Assembly: GCA_027080445.1 (NCBI GenBank)
Contig: JALWRY010000493.1
Span: 1-10,112, forward strand
Length of the DNA: 10,112 nucleotides
Direction of reading: 5' to 3'
DNA from: Thiohalobacter sp.
GTDB lineage: Bacteria > Pseudomonadota > Gammaproteobacteria > DSM-19610
Below are positions 1 through 6,135 of this stretch, piece after piece. Position 1 is the stretch's first letter, and each line of letters starts with the position of its first letter. A program made the position numbers and the translations under genes. The notes under the pieces are model-generated. The model did not search any database. It saw nothing but the letters and a program-made list of their open reading frames with translations, and had not been told where the DNA came from.

Positions 1-258
1 TCCTGGCTACTGGACCTGACCGCCAACGCACTCCGTGACGATGCCGACCTGGGTGACTTCAGCGGACAGGTGTCGGACTCCGGCGAAGGCCGCTGGACCA
101 GTATCGCCGCCATTGAAGTCGGCGCACCAGCCCCGCTGCTGACCACCGCGCTGTACAACCGTTTCAGTTCACGTGGTGAAGCCGACTTTGCCGACAAAAT
201 CCTCTCCGCCATGCGCTTCCAGTTCGGCGGACACCACGAAAAAGGCAAACCCATTTAA
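1..258 (+). CDS. gnd: 6-phosphogluconate dehydrogenase, decarboxylating (3' end only)
   Basis: The last 85 codons of a gene that begins left of the window; frame 1 is open from the first base to the TAA at 256-258. The protein would oxidatively decarboxylate 6-phosphogluconate to ribulose 5-phosphate in the cytoplasm (pentose phosphate pathway). The visible part matches the C-terminal helical domain of the short YqeC-like family: a SWLLDLTANAL helix, then VSDSGEGRWTSIAAIE, the family's most recognisable stretch, then the PAPLLTTALYNRFSSR helix and a LSAMRFQFGGHHEK tail. A GTG at 70 could be mistaken for a start but lies inside the conserved domain. NAD or NADP preference cannot be judged because the N-terminal Rossmann fold is missing. 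The gene ends just before a hairpin and has no obvious functional tie to the downstream genes. Confidence 0.9.
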   Translation, partial: SWLLDLTANALRDDADLGDFSGQVSDSGEGRWTSIAAIEVGAPAPLLTTALYNRFSSRGEADFADKILSAMRFQFGGHHEKGKPI

Positions 259-260
259 GC

Positions 261-297
261 CGTCACTGCGAGCACCCCACCCCGCTGCGCGGTGACG
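261..297. repeat. Imperfect hairpin after gnd, degenerate relative of the palindromic repeat
   Basis: Starting 3 nt after the gnd stop, CGTCACTGCGAGC pairs with GCTGCGCGGTGACG across a short C-rich loop (about 274-283), with one T:G wobble and one bulged base. The left arm resembles the CGTCATTGCGAG start of the full repeat at 314-399, so this looks like a decayed or shortened member of that family. No run of T follows, so it is not a classical intrinsic terminator, but its position suggests a role at the end of the gnd transcript. Confidence 0.5.
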
Positions 298-313
298 AAT
301 CGGGGAAGAACAA

Positions 314-399
314 CCCGTCATTGCGAGCGAAGCGCGGCAATCTCCTACAATCTGGCACCAGACCCGAAGAGATTGCCGCGCTTCGCTCGCAATGACGGG
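314..399. repeat. Long perfect palindromic repeat, copy A (REP/MITE-like)
   Basis: Two 31-nt arms (314-344 and 369-399) are exact reverse complements, separated by 24 nt. Each arm reads, from the outside in, CC, then CGTCATTGCGAG, a 5-nt core CGAAG, then CGCGGCAATCTC. The loop itself contains TCTGG-CA-CCAGA (351-362). A second element at 9514-9605 shares the outer and inner 12-mers. Repeats of this CGTCATTGCGAG...GGCAATCT type are, from general knowledge, dispersed in many bacterial genomes and often translated by mistake into peptides containing CERSAAIS. No open reading frame is carried. It sits between gnd and the PhnD-like gene and may terminate transcripts. Confidence 0.85.
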
Positions 400-407
400 A
401 TATCCGT

Positions 408-413
408 TATACT
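408..413 (+). promoter_or_regulatory. Possible -10 element of the phnD-like/kinase pair
   Basis: TATACT, one mismatch from the TATAAT consensus, lies 31 nt before the chosen ATG at 445 and just outside repeat copy A. A start site near 420 would give a short leader. No convincing -35 hexamer sits at the right distance, since that position falls within the repeat arm. The call is therefore tentative. Confidence 0.3.
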
Positions 414-444
414 GCGTGCACGTTTATTCAGCTTCAGAATTCAA

Positions 445-1347
445 ATGATCCACCGTACCATGACCGATTTCGCCCGCGTATTTCGCCCCGCCACCCTGGT
501 GGCCCTGTTATTCCTCCTGTTATGCAACCCGGCCAACAGTGATCCACATGCAAGCCCAAAGGAAACCATCCGCTTTGGTGTACTCTCCATCGCGCCACCG
601 GCCCGTATCCTGGCAAAATGGCAACCGTTCGCCGACTACCTCAGCGAAAAGCTGGGGCGCCCTGTCAGGATCGTTGTACCCCGGGGTTTTGGCCGGATGA
701 AAGCCGCGGTAAAAAATGGCCAGGTCGACTTTTTCTATATCAACTCCTATGTTTTCTACCGCCTGAAGCAGGCCGGCCAGGCCGTTGGCGTGGCACAGAT
801 GGTCAACCTGGACGGCAAGACCACCAGCCGCAGCGAGGTCTTTGTCCGCAGCGACAGCGGTATCACCAACATTGATGAGCTGAAGGGTAAAGCCATTGCC
901 TACGTAAGCCCGATGGGCGCCGGGGGGTATATGGCGCCACGCGCCTACCTGCGCACCCACGGTGTTGCAAGCGGGAAAAATGTCCATGAAGTCTTCACCA
1001 AGAACCTGTCATCCTCCATCCACAAGGTATTACTGAAAGATACCGCCGCCGCGAGTATGTGCGGCGTCAATTTCCGCCTGATGGGTGAAAAGGTCGATAC
1101 CGGCGAACTGAATATCATTGCAATCAGCGATCCCTACCCGGAAAACCTTATCGCCGCCCGGCCGGCGCTGGACCCGGGCCTGGTCAGGCGTTTTAGTGAG
1201 GCAGTGGTGAATATGCCAGAGACGCCGGAAGGCTCTGAAGTACTGGTCAGAATGTCCTCAATGAAAGTCAAACGCTTTGTTCGCTATGACCCGGCACTGG
1301 AAACCATTACCCGGAATATGCTGGAACAGGCCGGACTACCCCGTTAA
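445..1347 (+). CDS. PhnD-like periplasmic substrate-binding protein (phosphate/phosphonate-type fold)
   Basis: A 300-residue exported protein. An N-terminal signal peptide is visible: basic R11/R14, then the hydrophobic stretch ATLVALLFLLL (16-26), with likely cleavage near NPANS-D (29-33). The mature part fits the PhnD/Phosphonate-bd family: TIRFGVLSIAPP (41-52), the VDFFYINSYVFYRLK segment (94-108), and GKAIAYVSPMGAGGYMAPRAY (148-168), where these proteins usually bind the ligand. Length is normal. No ABC permease or ATPase lies nearby; the next gene, 2 nt downstream, is a membrane histidine kinase, so I infer it serves as a ligand sensor rather than a transporter subunit. The reading frame is open back to 292 but that part is the palindromic repeat. 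ATG 460 is an alternative start; neither has a clear ribosome site. The ligand is unknown. Confidence 0.85.
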   Translation: MIHRTMTDFARVFRPATLVALLFLLLCNPANSDPHASPKETIRFGVLSIAPPARILAKWQPFADYLSEKLGRPVRIVVPRGFGRMKAAVKNGQVDFFYINSYVFYRLKQAGQAVGVAQMVNLDGKTTSRSEVFVRSDSGITNIDELKGKAIAYVSPMGAGGYMAPRAYLRTHGVASGKNVHEVFTKNLSSSIHKVLLKDTAAASMCGVNFRLMGEKVDTGELNIIAISDPYPENLIAARPALDPGLVRRFSEAVVNMPETPEGSEVLVRMSSMKVKRFVRYDPALETITRNMLEQAGLPR

Positions 1348-1349
1348 AT

Positions 1350-2813
1350 ATGCGTTGGGGTTTATATCCGCGACTGGCCGTCAGCCTCGCCGCGTTACTT
1401 GGCGTTGCCATGCTGACCCTTGGCTATGTATTACTGGCAGGTACAGAAAAAACACTGGAAGGTGAACGACTGGCCGTTGCCCACACACTGGCCCGCACAC
1501 TCGCCGAAGGCAGTGTCGATGCACTGGCTGCCGATGATTACGAACTCATGGAGCGCTGGGTTTCCTCTGTCCTGCCGGAGAAGGGCTACGCCTACGCCTA
1601 CCTGTCACGACCCGATGGCATTATTCTGACACACACCCAGCTGGATAAAGTCGGGCATCATGTTGATAGCGGGTATCCTGGATCCATGCCGCCGTACGAC
1701 TTTAGCACACGCTATAACAACCGCCCGGTGCAGGAGACAGTCTACCCGGTAACCGTTGGCAATAAGCATCTTGCCAATGCGCACATTGCCTATTACCTGA
1801 ACCAGGGCAGCCTGTTCGATAGTGAGGCTGCATTCAGGCTACTGGGCTTGCTCGGCCTGTTTCTGGTACTGCTATTGGCCGCGACCCTGCTCATCATCCG
1901 CCGCCACACACGCCCCCTGTGCCAGCTGACAGACGCTATCACTTCCGTGTCACTGGGTACAGAGCGTGTACACAAACTGGATCCCCGACTGCTGCGGAGA
2001 ACTGACGAGATTGGCGCACTTGCGCGTGAGTACGGCAGCATGCTGGAACGTCTGGACACGGCCTACGAGGAACTTCGCCAGGAGGAACAACGCCTGCGCG
2101 AAAGGGTTGATGAGCGCACCCGCGAACTCAGCCTGTCTTACCGGGAACTGGAAACCTTCAGCTACACGGTATCCCACGACCTTCGCGCCCCGCTACGCGC
2201 CATAGCCGGTTTCAGCCAGCTGTTACTGGATGATTATGGTTCATCGATTGACGAAGACGGCCAGCATGCCTTGCAACGTATCTGTGCGAACGCGGTTCGC
2301 ATGGACCAGCTGATATCAGACCTGCTTTCACTGGCCCGCGTCAACCGGCAAACACTCCAGAGTGTCCCTGTCGACCTGTCCGCCATGGCGCGTGAAATCC
2401 TGGATGAATTCCGCAGACAGCAACCGGAGCGCAAGCTTGAGGTTCATATCGAGGATACACCACGGGTCGAGGGTGATCCGGGACTGCTTCATATCGCCCT
2501 GCAGAACCTGCTGGACAATGCCTGGAAATATACCGGCAAACAGGAAATCACCGTAATTCGCTTCGGCGTTTACAACGCGGAAGCGGGCAGCTTTTACCTC
2601 AGTGATAACGGTACAGGCTTTGACATGCGCTATGTGGACAAACTGTTTGGTGTATTTCAACGCCTGCATAACACGGAAGAATTCGAGGGGACAGGGATCG
2701 GGCTGGCGACGGTGGAACGCATCATCGACCGGCACGGGGGAACCATTTACGCCGAATCGGAACCCGGTCAGGGTGCAACATTTATCTTCAAGCTGCCACT
2801 GGCCGGACACTGA
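1350..2813 (+). CDS. Transmembrane sensor histidine kinase (HAMP-HisKA-HATPase_c)
   Basis: A 487-residue inner-membrane kinase. The order is: TM1 about 8-30; a periplasmic sensing domain about 31-160 that I cannot assign to a family; TM2 about 163-183; HAMP about 184-235; a charged coiled coil about 236-262; HisKA with phospho-acceptor H276 in the SHDLRAPLRA H-box; and HATPase_c with N-box N386-N390 (NLLDN), G1 box DNGTG at 419-423, and G2 box GTGIGLA at 447-453. All catalytic motifs look intact. No receiver domain is attached and no response regulator gene is in the window. The ATG is 2 nt after the stop of the PhnD-like gene, so the two are surely co-transcribed. The likely circuit is ligand-loaded binding protein contacting the periplasmic domain. 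The gene ends 5 nt from the convergent arsR-rhodanese gene with no visible terminator between. Confidence 0.92.
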   Translation: MRWGLYPRLAVSLAALLGVAMLTLGYVLLAGTEKTLEGERLAVAHTLARTLAEGSVDALAADDYELMERWVSSVLPEKGYAYAYLSRPDGIILTHTQLDKVGHHVDSGYPGSMPPYDFSTRYNNRPVQETVYPVTVGNKHLANAHIAYYLNQGSLFDSEAAFRLLGLLGLFLVLLLAATLLIIRRHTRPLCQLTDAITSVSLGTERVHKLDPRLLRRTDEIGALAREYGSMLERLDTAYEELRQEEQRLRERVDERTRELSLSYRELETFSYTVSHDLRAPLRAIAGFSQLLLDDYGSSIDEDGQHALQRICANAVRMDQLISDLLSLARVNRQTLQSVPVDLSAMAREILDEFRRQQPERKLEVHIEDTPRVEGDPGLLHIALQNLLDNAWKYTGKQEITVIRFGVYNAEAGSFYLSDNGTGFDMRYVDKLFGVFQRLHNTEEFEGTGIGLATVERIIDRHGGTIYAESEPGQGATFIFKLPLAGH

Positions 2814-2818
2814 ACACT

Positions 2819-3481
2819 TCAACCACCCTCGACCGGAAGCCCGGCAATTTTCCACTCCGGGTAACCATCTTGCAGACGCCGGGCCCTGAGGCCTTTACTA
2901 CGCAACTGTGCCACCGCATCGAAGGCCAGCACGCAGTGAGGCCCCCGGCAGTAAGCGACAATTTCCTGGTCCTTGTCGAGTTCACCCAGTCTTTGTTCCA
3001 GCTCCTGCAACGGGATATTCACGGCACCGGGTACATGACCTGCGTCATATTCCTCTTCGGGGCGGACATCCAGCACGGTCACCAGGCCGTCGCGAACCCG
3101 TGCCAGCAGTTCCGAACGCGGTACCGGTTCCAGGCTGTCCTTCACGGTCAGGTAGGTATGAATGAGACGCTCCACGTCGGATACATGCCGCTCGGCGACC
3201 ACCCGCAACACATCCAGCAAGCTCACGACATCGTCACCGCTCAAACGGTAATAAACCTTCAGGCCTTCCTTGCGGCAAGCCACAAGGCCAGCCTGGCGCA
3301 ACTGCTGGAGGTGCTGTGAGGTGTTGGCGACGCTCAGGCCGGAAACCCTGGCGAGTTCATCCACACTACGCTCGCCCTGCGCAATATATTCCAGTAATTC
3401 CAGCCGGTTAGCATTACTCAATGCCTTCCCGACACGGGCAAACTGGGCAAACAGGTCATGTTTGAAGTTGTTGCTTGACAT
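2819..3481 (-). CDS. ArsR-family transcriptional regulator fused to a rhodanese domain
   Basis: A 220-residue two-domain cytoplasmic regulator. Residues about 8-105 form a winged-helix ArsR/SmtB domain (KALSNANRLELLEYIAQGERSV; recognition region LSVANTSQHLQQLRQAGLV at 49-67; wing KEGLKVYYRL at 71-80). Residues about 122-218 form a single rhodanese domain: DVRPEEEYDAGHVPGAVNIP at 138-157 and the active-site loop CRGPHC with C178 and C183. The ELCVCDL metal-binding motif of classical ArsR is absent; the only cysteine in the DNA-binding part is C69. Domain fusions of this kind are known but their signal is poorly defined; sulfane sulfur or metal/metalloid are candidates. The frame is open upstream to 3715, but ATG 3481 starts the conserved part and leaves room for an operator. 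It is divergent from the six-gene run and probably autoregulates. Confidence 0.93.
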   Translation of the reverse strand: MSSNNFKHDLFAQFARVGKALSNANRLELLEYIAQGERSVDELARVSGLSVANTSQHLQQLRQAGLVACRKEGLKVYYRLSGDDVVSLLDVLRVVAERHVSDVERLIHTYLTVKDSLEPVPRSELLARVRDGLVTVLDVRPEEEYDAGHVPGAVNIPLQELEQRLGELDKDQEIVAYCRGPHCVLAFDAVAQLRSKGLRARRLQDGYPEWKIAGLPVEGG

Positions 3482-3503
3482 CGCTGTGTAATCTACTAGT
3501 ATT

Positions 3504-3527
3504 GTATTCAATAGATCTATTGAATAC
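3504..3527. promoter_or_regulatory. Perfect 24-bp palindrome, likely ArsR-type operator
   Basis: The left half GTATTCAATAGA and right half TCTATTGAATAC are exact reverse complements with no spacer; symmetry stops at both edges. An AT-rich dyad of this size next to an ArsR-family gene fits the operators of such dimeric winged-helix repressors. A smaller palindrome TACTAGTA (3494-3501) sits beside it on the regulator's side. Position over the putative minus-strand -10 suits autorepression. Confidence 0.75.
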
Positions 3528-3583
3528 TTTATGTTTAAAATACAAGTATAGCAGGTGGCCGGTTGGGGGCAATCTGCAACACC

Positions 3584-3589
3584 AAAGGA
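3584..3589 (+). promoter_or_regulatory. Ribosome binding site of the fatty-acid hydroxylase gene
   Basis: AAAGGA lies 9 nt before the ATG at 3599 and fixes that start over the later in-frame ATG codons at Met8 and Met12. Confidence 0.6.
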
Positions 3590-3598
3590 ACCTGATCC

Positions 3599-4459
3599 AT
3601 GAATCTGAATGACTTCATCATGAGCCACGAAATGCCTGTGCGGCTGGGTTTTTTCCTGGGCATATTCGCGATTATGGCCATCTGGGAAATCCTCTCGCCA
3701 CGGCGCCGGCTGCAAACTTCAAAGGCTGTCCGCTGGGTCAATAACCTGGGGCTGGTATTCCTCAACAGATTTATCCTGCGACTGGTATTCCCCACGGCCG
3801 CCGTCGGGGTGGCTGTGTTTGCCCACGACCAGAGCTGGGGACTGTTCAACTATATTGAAGCCCCATTGTGGATGGCTGTGCTGATTTCCGTGGTGGTCAT
3901 GGACTTTTTCATCTGGCTACAGCACGTGATGGTGCATGCCGTACCGGTGCTTTGGCGCCTGCACCGCGTGCATCATGCCGACCTGGATTACGATGTCACC
4001 ACGGGTGCGCGTTTTCACACCCTGGAAATCCTGCTCTCCATGCTTATCAAGTTTGCCGTCATCCTGCTGCTCGGCCCGCCTGTCGTGGCCGTTATCGTTT
4101 TCGAGGTGCTTTTAAACGCCACAGCCATGTTCAACCACGCCAATGTGCGTCTTCCTGAAAGGATTGATCAACTTCTGCGGCTTGTCGTTGTCACACCGGA
4201 CATGCATCGCGTACATCATTCTGTCGAAGACGATGAAACCAACAGCAACTTCGGCTTTAACCTGCCCTGGTGGGATCGCCTGTTCGGCACCTACCGTGCA
4301 CAACCGCGCGCAGGGCATGAGGGGATGACCATTGGTATCCGCACCTTCCGCGAGGACAAGTGGTGCAGTTGGCTACCGGGCATGCTGGCCATCCCCTTTG
4401 TGGGCAAGGTGCAGGACTACACCATCAACCGTCGTCAATGGAAGTCTGACCATGAATAA
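3599..4459 (+). CDS. Fatty-acid hydroxylase/sterol desaturase superfamily membrane protein
   Basis: A 286-residue integral membrane di-iron enzyme of the FA_hydroxylase type. Several hydrophobic segments (about 15-32, 48-75, 89-107, 144-170) and the histidine clusters that hold the two irons are visible: HVMVH (109-113), HRVHH (122-126), H180 in FNHANV, and HRVHH (203-207), followed by the NFGFNLPWWDRLFGTY signature (217-232). The set appears complete, so activity (O2-dependent C-H hydroxylation or desaturation of a lipid) is likely. The substrate is not readable; members act on sterols, fatty acyl chains, alkylglycerols or ornithine-lipid parts. It is the first gene after the divergent promoter and overlaps the next gene by 8 nt, which suggests translational coupling with the VTT-rhodanese protein. 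Confidence 0.92.
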   Translation: MNLNDFIMSHEMPVRLGFFLGIFAIMAIWEILSPRRRLQTSKAVRWVNNLGLVFLNRFILRLVFPTAAVGVAVFAHDQSWGLFNYIEAPLWMAVLISVVVMDFFIWLQHVMVHAVPVLWRLHRVHHADLDYDVTTGARFHTLEILLSMLIKFAVILLLGPPVVAVIVFEVLLNATAMFNHANVRLPERIDQLLRLVVVTPDMHRVHHSVEDDETNSNFGFNLPWWDRLFGTYRAQPRAGHEGMTIGIRTFREDKWCSWLPGMLAIPFVGKVQDYTINRRQWKSDHE

Positions 4460-5420
4460 CAACCACCTGATGCGCATCGTCCTGTTTGTCGGGCTGCTTG
4501 CCGCCATCACCCTGGCGGTCATGTACCGCGACCGTTTCGACGGTGCGGCACTGGAGGCCTGGGTACGCGATGCCGGGCCGGGCGCCCCCCTGTTGTTTGT
4601 GGTGACTTATGCCCTGGCCGCCATACTGTTTCTGCCCGGCACCGTACTCACGCTGGCTGGCGGTGCATTATTCGGCCCGGTAATGGGTACTGTCTACAAC
4701 CTGACGGGCGCCACTCTGGGCGCTACCCTGGCTTTCCTGGTCGCGCGCTACCTCGCCTCGGACTGGATTGCCCGAAAGGCCGGCGGGCGTGTGAAACAGT
4801 TGATTAATGGCGTTGAAGGCGAAGGCTGGCGGTTTGTCGCCTTTGTGAGGCTGGTACCGCTGTTCCCCTTCAACCTGCTGAACTATGCGCTGGGCCTGAC
4901 ACGCCTGCGACTGTCGCATTATGTCATTGCCACCGCCATATTTATGTTGCCTGCCGCGACGGCCTTTACCTACCTGGGTTACGCAGGCCGCGAGGCCGTC
5001 GCGGGGGGAAGCGGCATGATTCAGAAAGGCCTGCTGGCACTGGCGTTGCTGGCCGTGGTGGCGTTTTTACCGCGCCTGATCGGTAACCTGCGCCGCGGCC
5101 CGATGATCGATACGGAAACCTTCAGGCAGCGTCGTGATACGGAAAAGGATTTGCTGGTGCTTGATGTACGCACCGCGGATGACTTTATCGGTGAACAGGG
5201 ACACATCGAAGGGGCAATCAACATTCCACTTGAAGAACTCCAGCAACGCATGGAGGAAATCTGCGATTACCTCGAACACCCGGTCGCCATCGTTTGCCGT
5301 ACCGACAGGCGTTCGGCAAAAGCCGGGCTGCTGCTGGCGGAAGAAGGCTTCGCCGATGTGCATGTGGTGCGCGGCGGTATGACAAAGTGGATAGAGGCCG
5401 GCCTGCCGGTCAGCCGATAA
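4452..5420 (+). CDS. TVP38/TMEM64 (VTT/SNARE-associated) membrane protein with C-terminal rhodanese domain
   Basis: A 322-residue fusion. Residues about 5-25 are a transmembrane helix; about 45-180 form the VTT domain with its hallmarks: ILFLPGTVLTLAGGALFGP (58-76), the GATLGATLAFLVARYL helix (86-101), and the FVRLVPLFPFNLLNYALG loop (131-148), including R133. A further membrane helix spans about 192-212. Residues about 219-322 are a cytoplasmic rhodanese domain with LLVLDVRTADDF (234-245), GHIEGAINIPLEEL (250-263) and active-site C282 in CRTDRRSA. VTT proteins (DedA/TMEM41B relatives) move lipids between leaflets; a sulfur-transfer function for the tail is possible if C282 is active. The start chosen is ATG 4452, which overlaps the upstream stop by 8 nt; the longer open frame from 4332 lies inside the hydroxylase gene and is rejected. 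Confidence 0.92.
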   Translation: MNNNHLMRIVLFVGLLAAITLAVMYRDRFDGAALEAWVRDAGPGAPLLFVVTYALAAILFLPGTVLTLAGGALFGPVMGTVYNLTGATLGATLAFLVARYLASDWIARKAGGRVKQLINGVEGEGWRFVAFVRLVPLFPFNLLNYALGLTRLRLSHYVIATAIFMLPAATAFTYLGYAGREAVAGGSGMIQKGLLALALLAVVAFLPRLIGNLRRGPMIDTETFRQRRDTEKDLLVLDVRTADDFIGEQGHIEGAINIPLEELQQRMEEICDYLEHPVAIVCRTDRRSAKAGLLLAEEGFADVHVVRGGMTKWIEAGLPVSR

Positions 5421-5457
5421 GCGATTTTTCCCGATCCCGGTAACTGGTGTTTTGACG

Positions 5458-6090
5458 ATGGAAGCACATGAAACCAATCTGTTGTTACAGGCCAAATATA
5501 ATATCACCGCCTGTTTTTATGATCTGCTGGATTATCCCTGGGAAAGGTTATACCAGAAATGGCGCCCGGGCCTGGTTGGCGATATGCGGGGAAAAGTACT
5601 GGAAGCCGGGGTTGGAACCGGCAGGAACCTGGAATTCTATCACCGGGACGTCGAGCTGGTGGGTATCGACCTGAGCAAGCCCATGTTGCGCAGGGCAAAA
5701 AAACGCATTTCAAAGTCAAACTGCCGGGTGCAACTGGTCAATGAAGACGCCACGATTATGCAGTCGATGCCTTCAGGTGAATTCGACTGGTTGTTTTCAT
5801 CGTTTATGTGTTGCGTCATGCCCGATGAAATACAGCAGCTCGCCATCAGGCAGTTCAGTCGAATACTAAAGCCTGGTGGACGCTTCAGGGTGCTGGAAAT
5901 CGTTTTTTCAAAAAACAGACGCCTGCGAAAAAGACAGAAACTGTTCGCGCCTTTTGTTGAAGCTGTCTACGGCGCACGATTTGACCGGCATACACTGGAT
6001 TATATCGAGCAGTCACCACAGTTGAAAATTACCCGGACATCTTTCCTGAAAGATGACACCTACCTGTTAGTCGAAGGTGTCCGGGTGTGA
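5458..6090 (+). CDS. Class I SAM-dependent methyltransferase (UbiE/phospholipid N-methyltransferase-like)
   Basis: A 210-residue soluble protein with a Rossmann methyltransferase core. Motif I is VLEAGVGTGRN (47-57), the acidic residue closing strand 2 is D71 in VGIDLSKPML, motif II region GEFDWLFSSFMCCVM (107-121), and motif III ILKPGGRFRVLEI (136-148). The N-terminal AKYNITACFYDLLDYPWERLYQKW stretch resembles the entry helices of the PmtA/METTL7-like group, which hints at a lipid or hydrophobic thiol substrate, but this is not decisive. A pair of cysteines (C118, C119) lies near the active site. The start is ATG 5458; an in-frame TTG at 5452 is an alternative. It follows the VTT-rhodanese gene by 37 nt and precedes the cytochrome by 45 nt. 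The substrate is unknown. Confidence 0.85.
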   Translation: MEAHETNLLLQAKYNITACFYDLLDYPWERLYQKWRPGLVGDMRGKVLEAGVGTGRNLEFYHRDVELVGIDLSKPMLRRAKKRISKSNCRVQLVNEDATIMQSMPSGEFDWLFSSFMCCVMPDEIQQLAIRQFSRILKPGGRFRVLEIVFSKNRRLRKRQKLFAPFVEAVYGARFDRHTLDYIEQSPQLKITRTSFLKDDTYLLVEGVRV

Positions 6091-6135
6091 AGCCCGGGCA
6101 AATATCAGGAAACACCGGGGACAGGTGATGCCGCC

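Larger units (their letters stand above)
3482..3598. promoter_or_regulatory. Divergent promoter region between arsR-rhodanese and the six-gene operon
   Basis: This 117-nt AT-rich gap separates two divergent genes and is distinctly lower in GC than its neighbours. On the minus strand, TACAAT (+ strand 3501-3506) is a good -10 for the regulator gene, giving a leader of roughly a dozen nucleotides and no clear ribosome site. On the + strand, TAAAAT (3536-3541) is the best -10 for the operon, without a matching -35. The 24-bp palindrome at 3504-3527 overlaps the minus-strand -10 and lies just upstream of the + strand one. Promoter placement is tentative; the presence of divergent promoters is likely. 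Confidence 0.6.

Noticed and set aside
314..399. CRISPR repeat or insertion-sequence end
   Set aside because: It is a single palindrome without regularly spaced copies or spacers, and no transposase gene is nearby.
292..444. N-terminal extension of the PhnD-like reading frame from the start codon at 292
   Set aside because: This part is a translation of palindromic repeat A (it contains CERSAAIS, a typical product of such repeats) and precedes the signal peptide. It is a chance open frame.
445..540. Lipoprotein signal on the PhnD-like protein
   Set aside because: C27 follows LLL rather than a canonical lipobox such as LAGC or LSGC, so ordinary signal peptidase I cleavage is more likely.
2870..3319. 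+ strand open frame of 149 codons opposite the arsR-rhodanese gene
   Set aside because: The minus strand encodes a complete ArsR plus rhodanese protein with intact motifs; this frame is its shadow.
3482..3715. Upstream extension of the arsR-rhodanese frame
   Set aside because: The extra 78 residues run through the AT-rich promoter region and into the divergent hydroxylase gene, and the conserved domain starts right after ATG 3481.
4332..4451. Upstream extension of the VTT-rhodanese frame
   Set aside because: It lies within the 3' end of the hydroxylase gene; ATG 4452 starts just before the first hydrophobic helix and overlaps the upstream stop in the usual coupled manner.
2819..5420. Arsenic-resistance (ars) operon
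   Set aside because: The regulator is of the ArsR family, but no arsenate reductase, ArsB/Acr3 pump or ArsM-type methyltransferase with the expected cysteines is recognisable.
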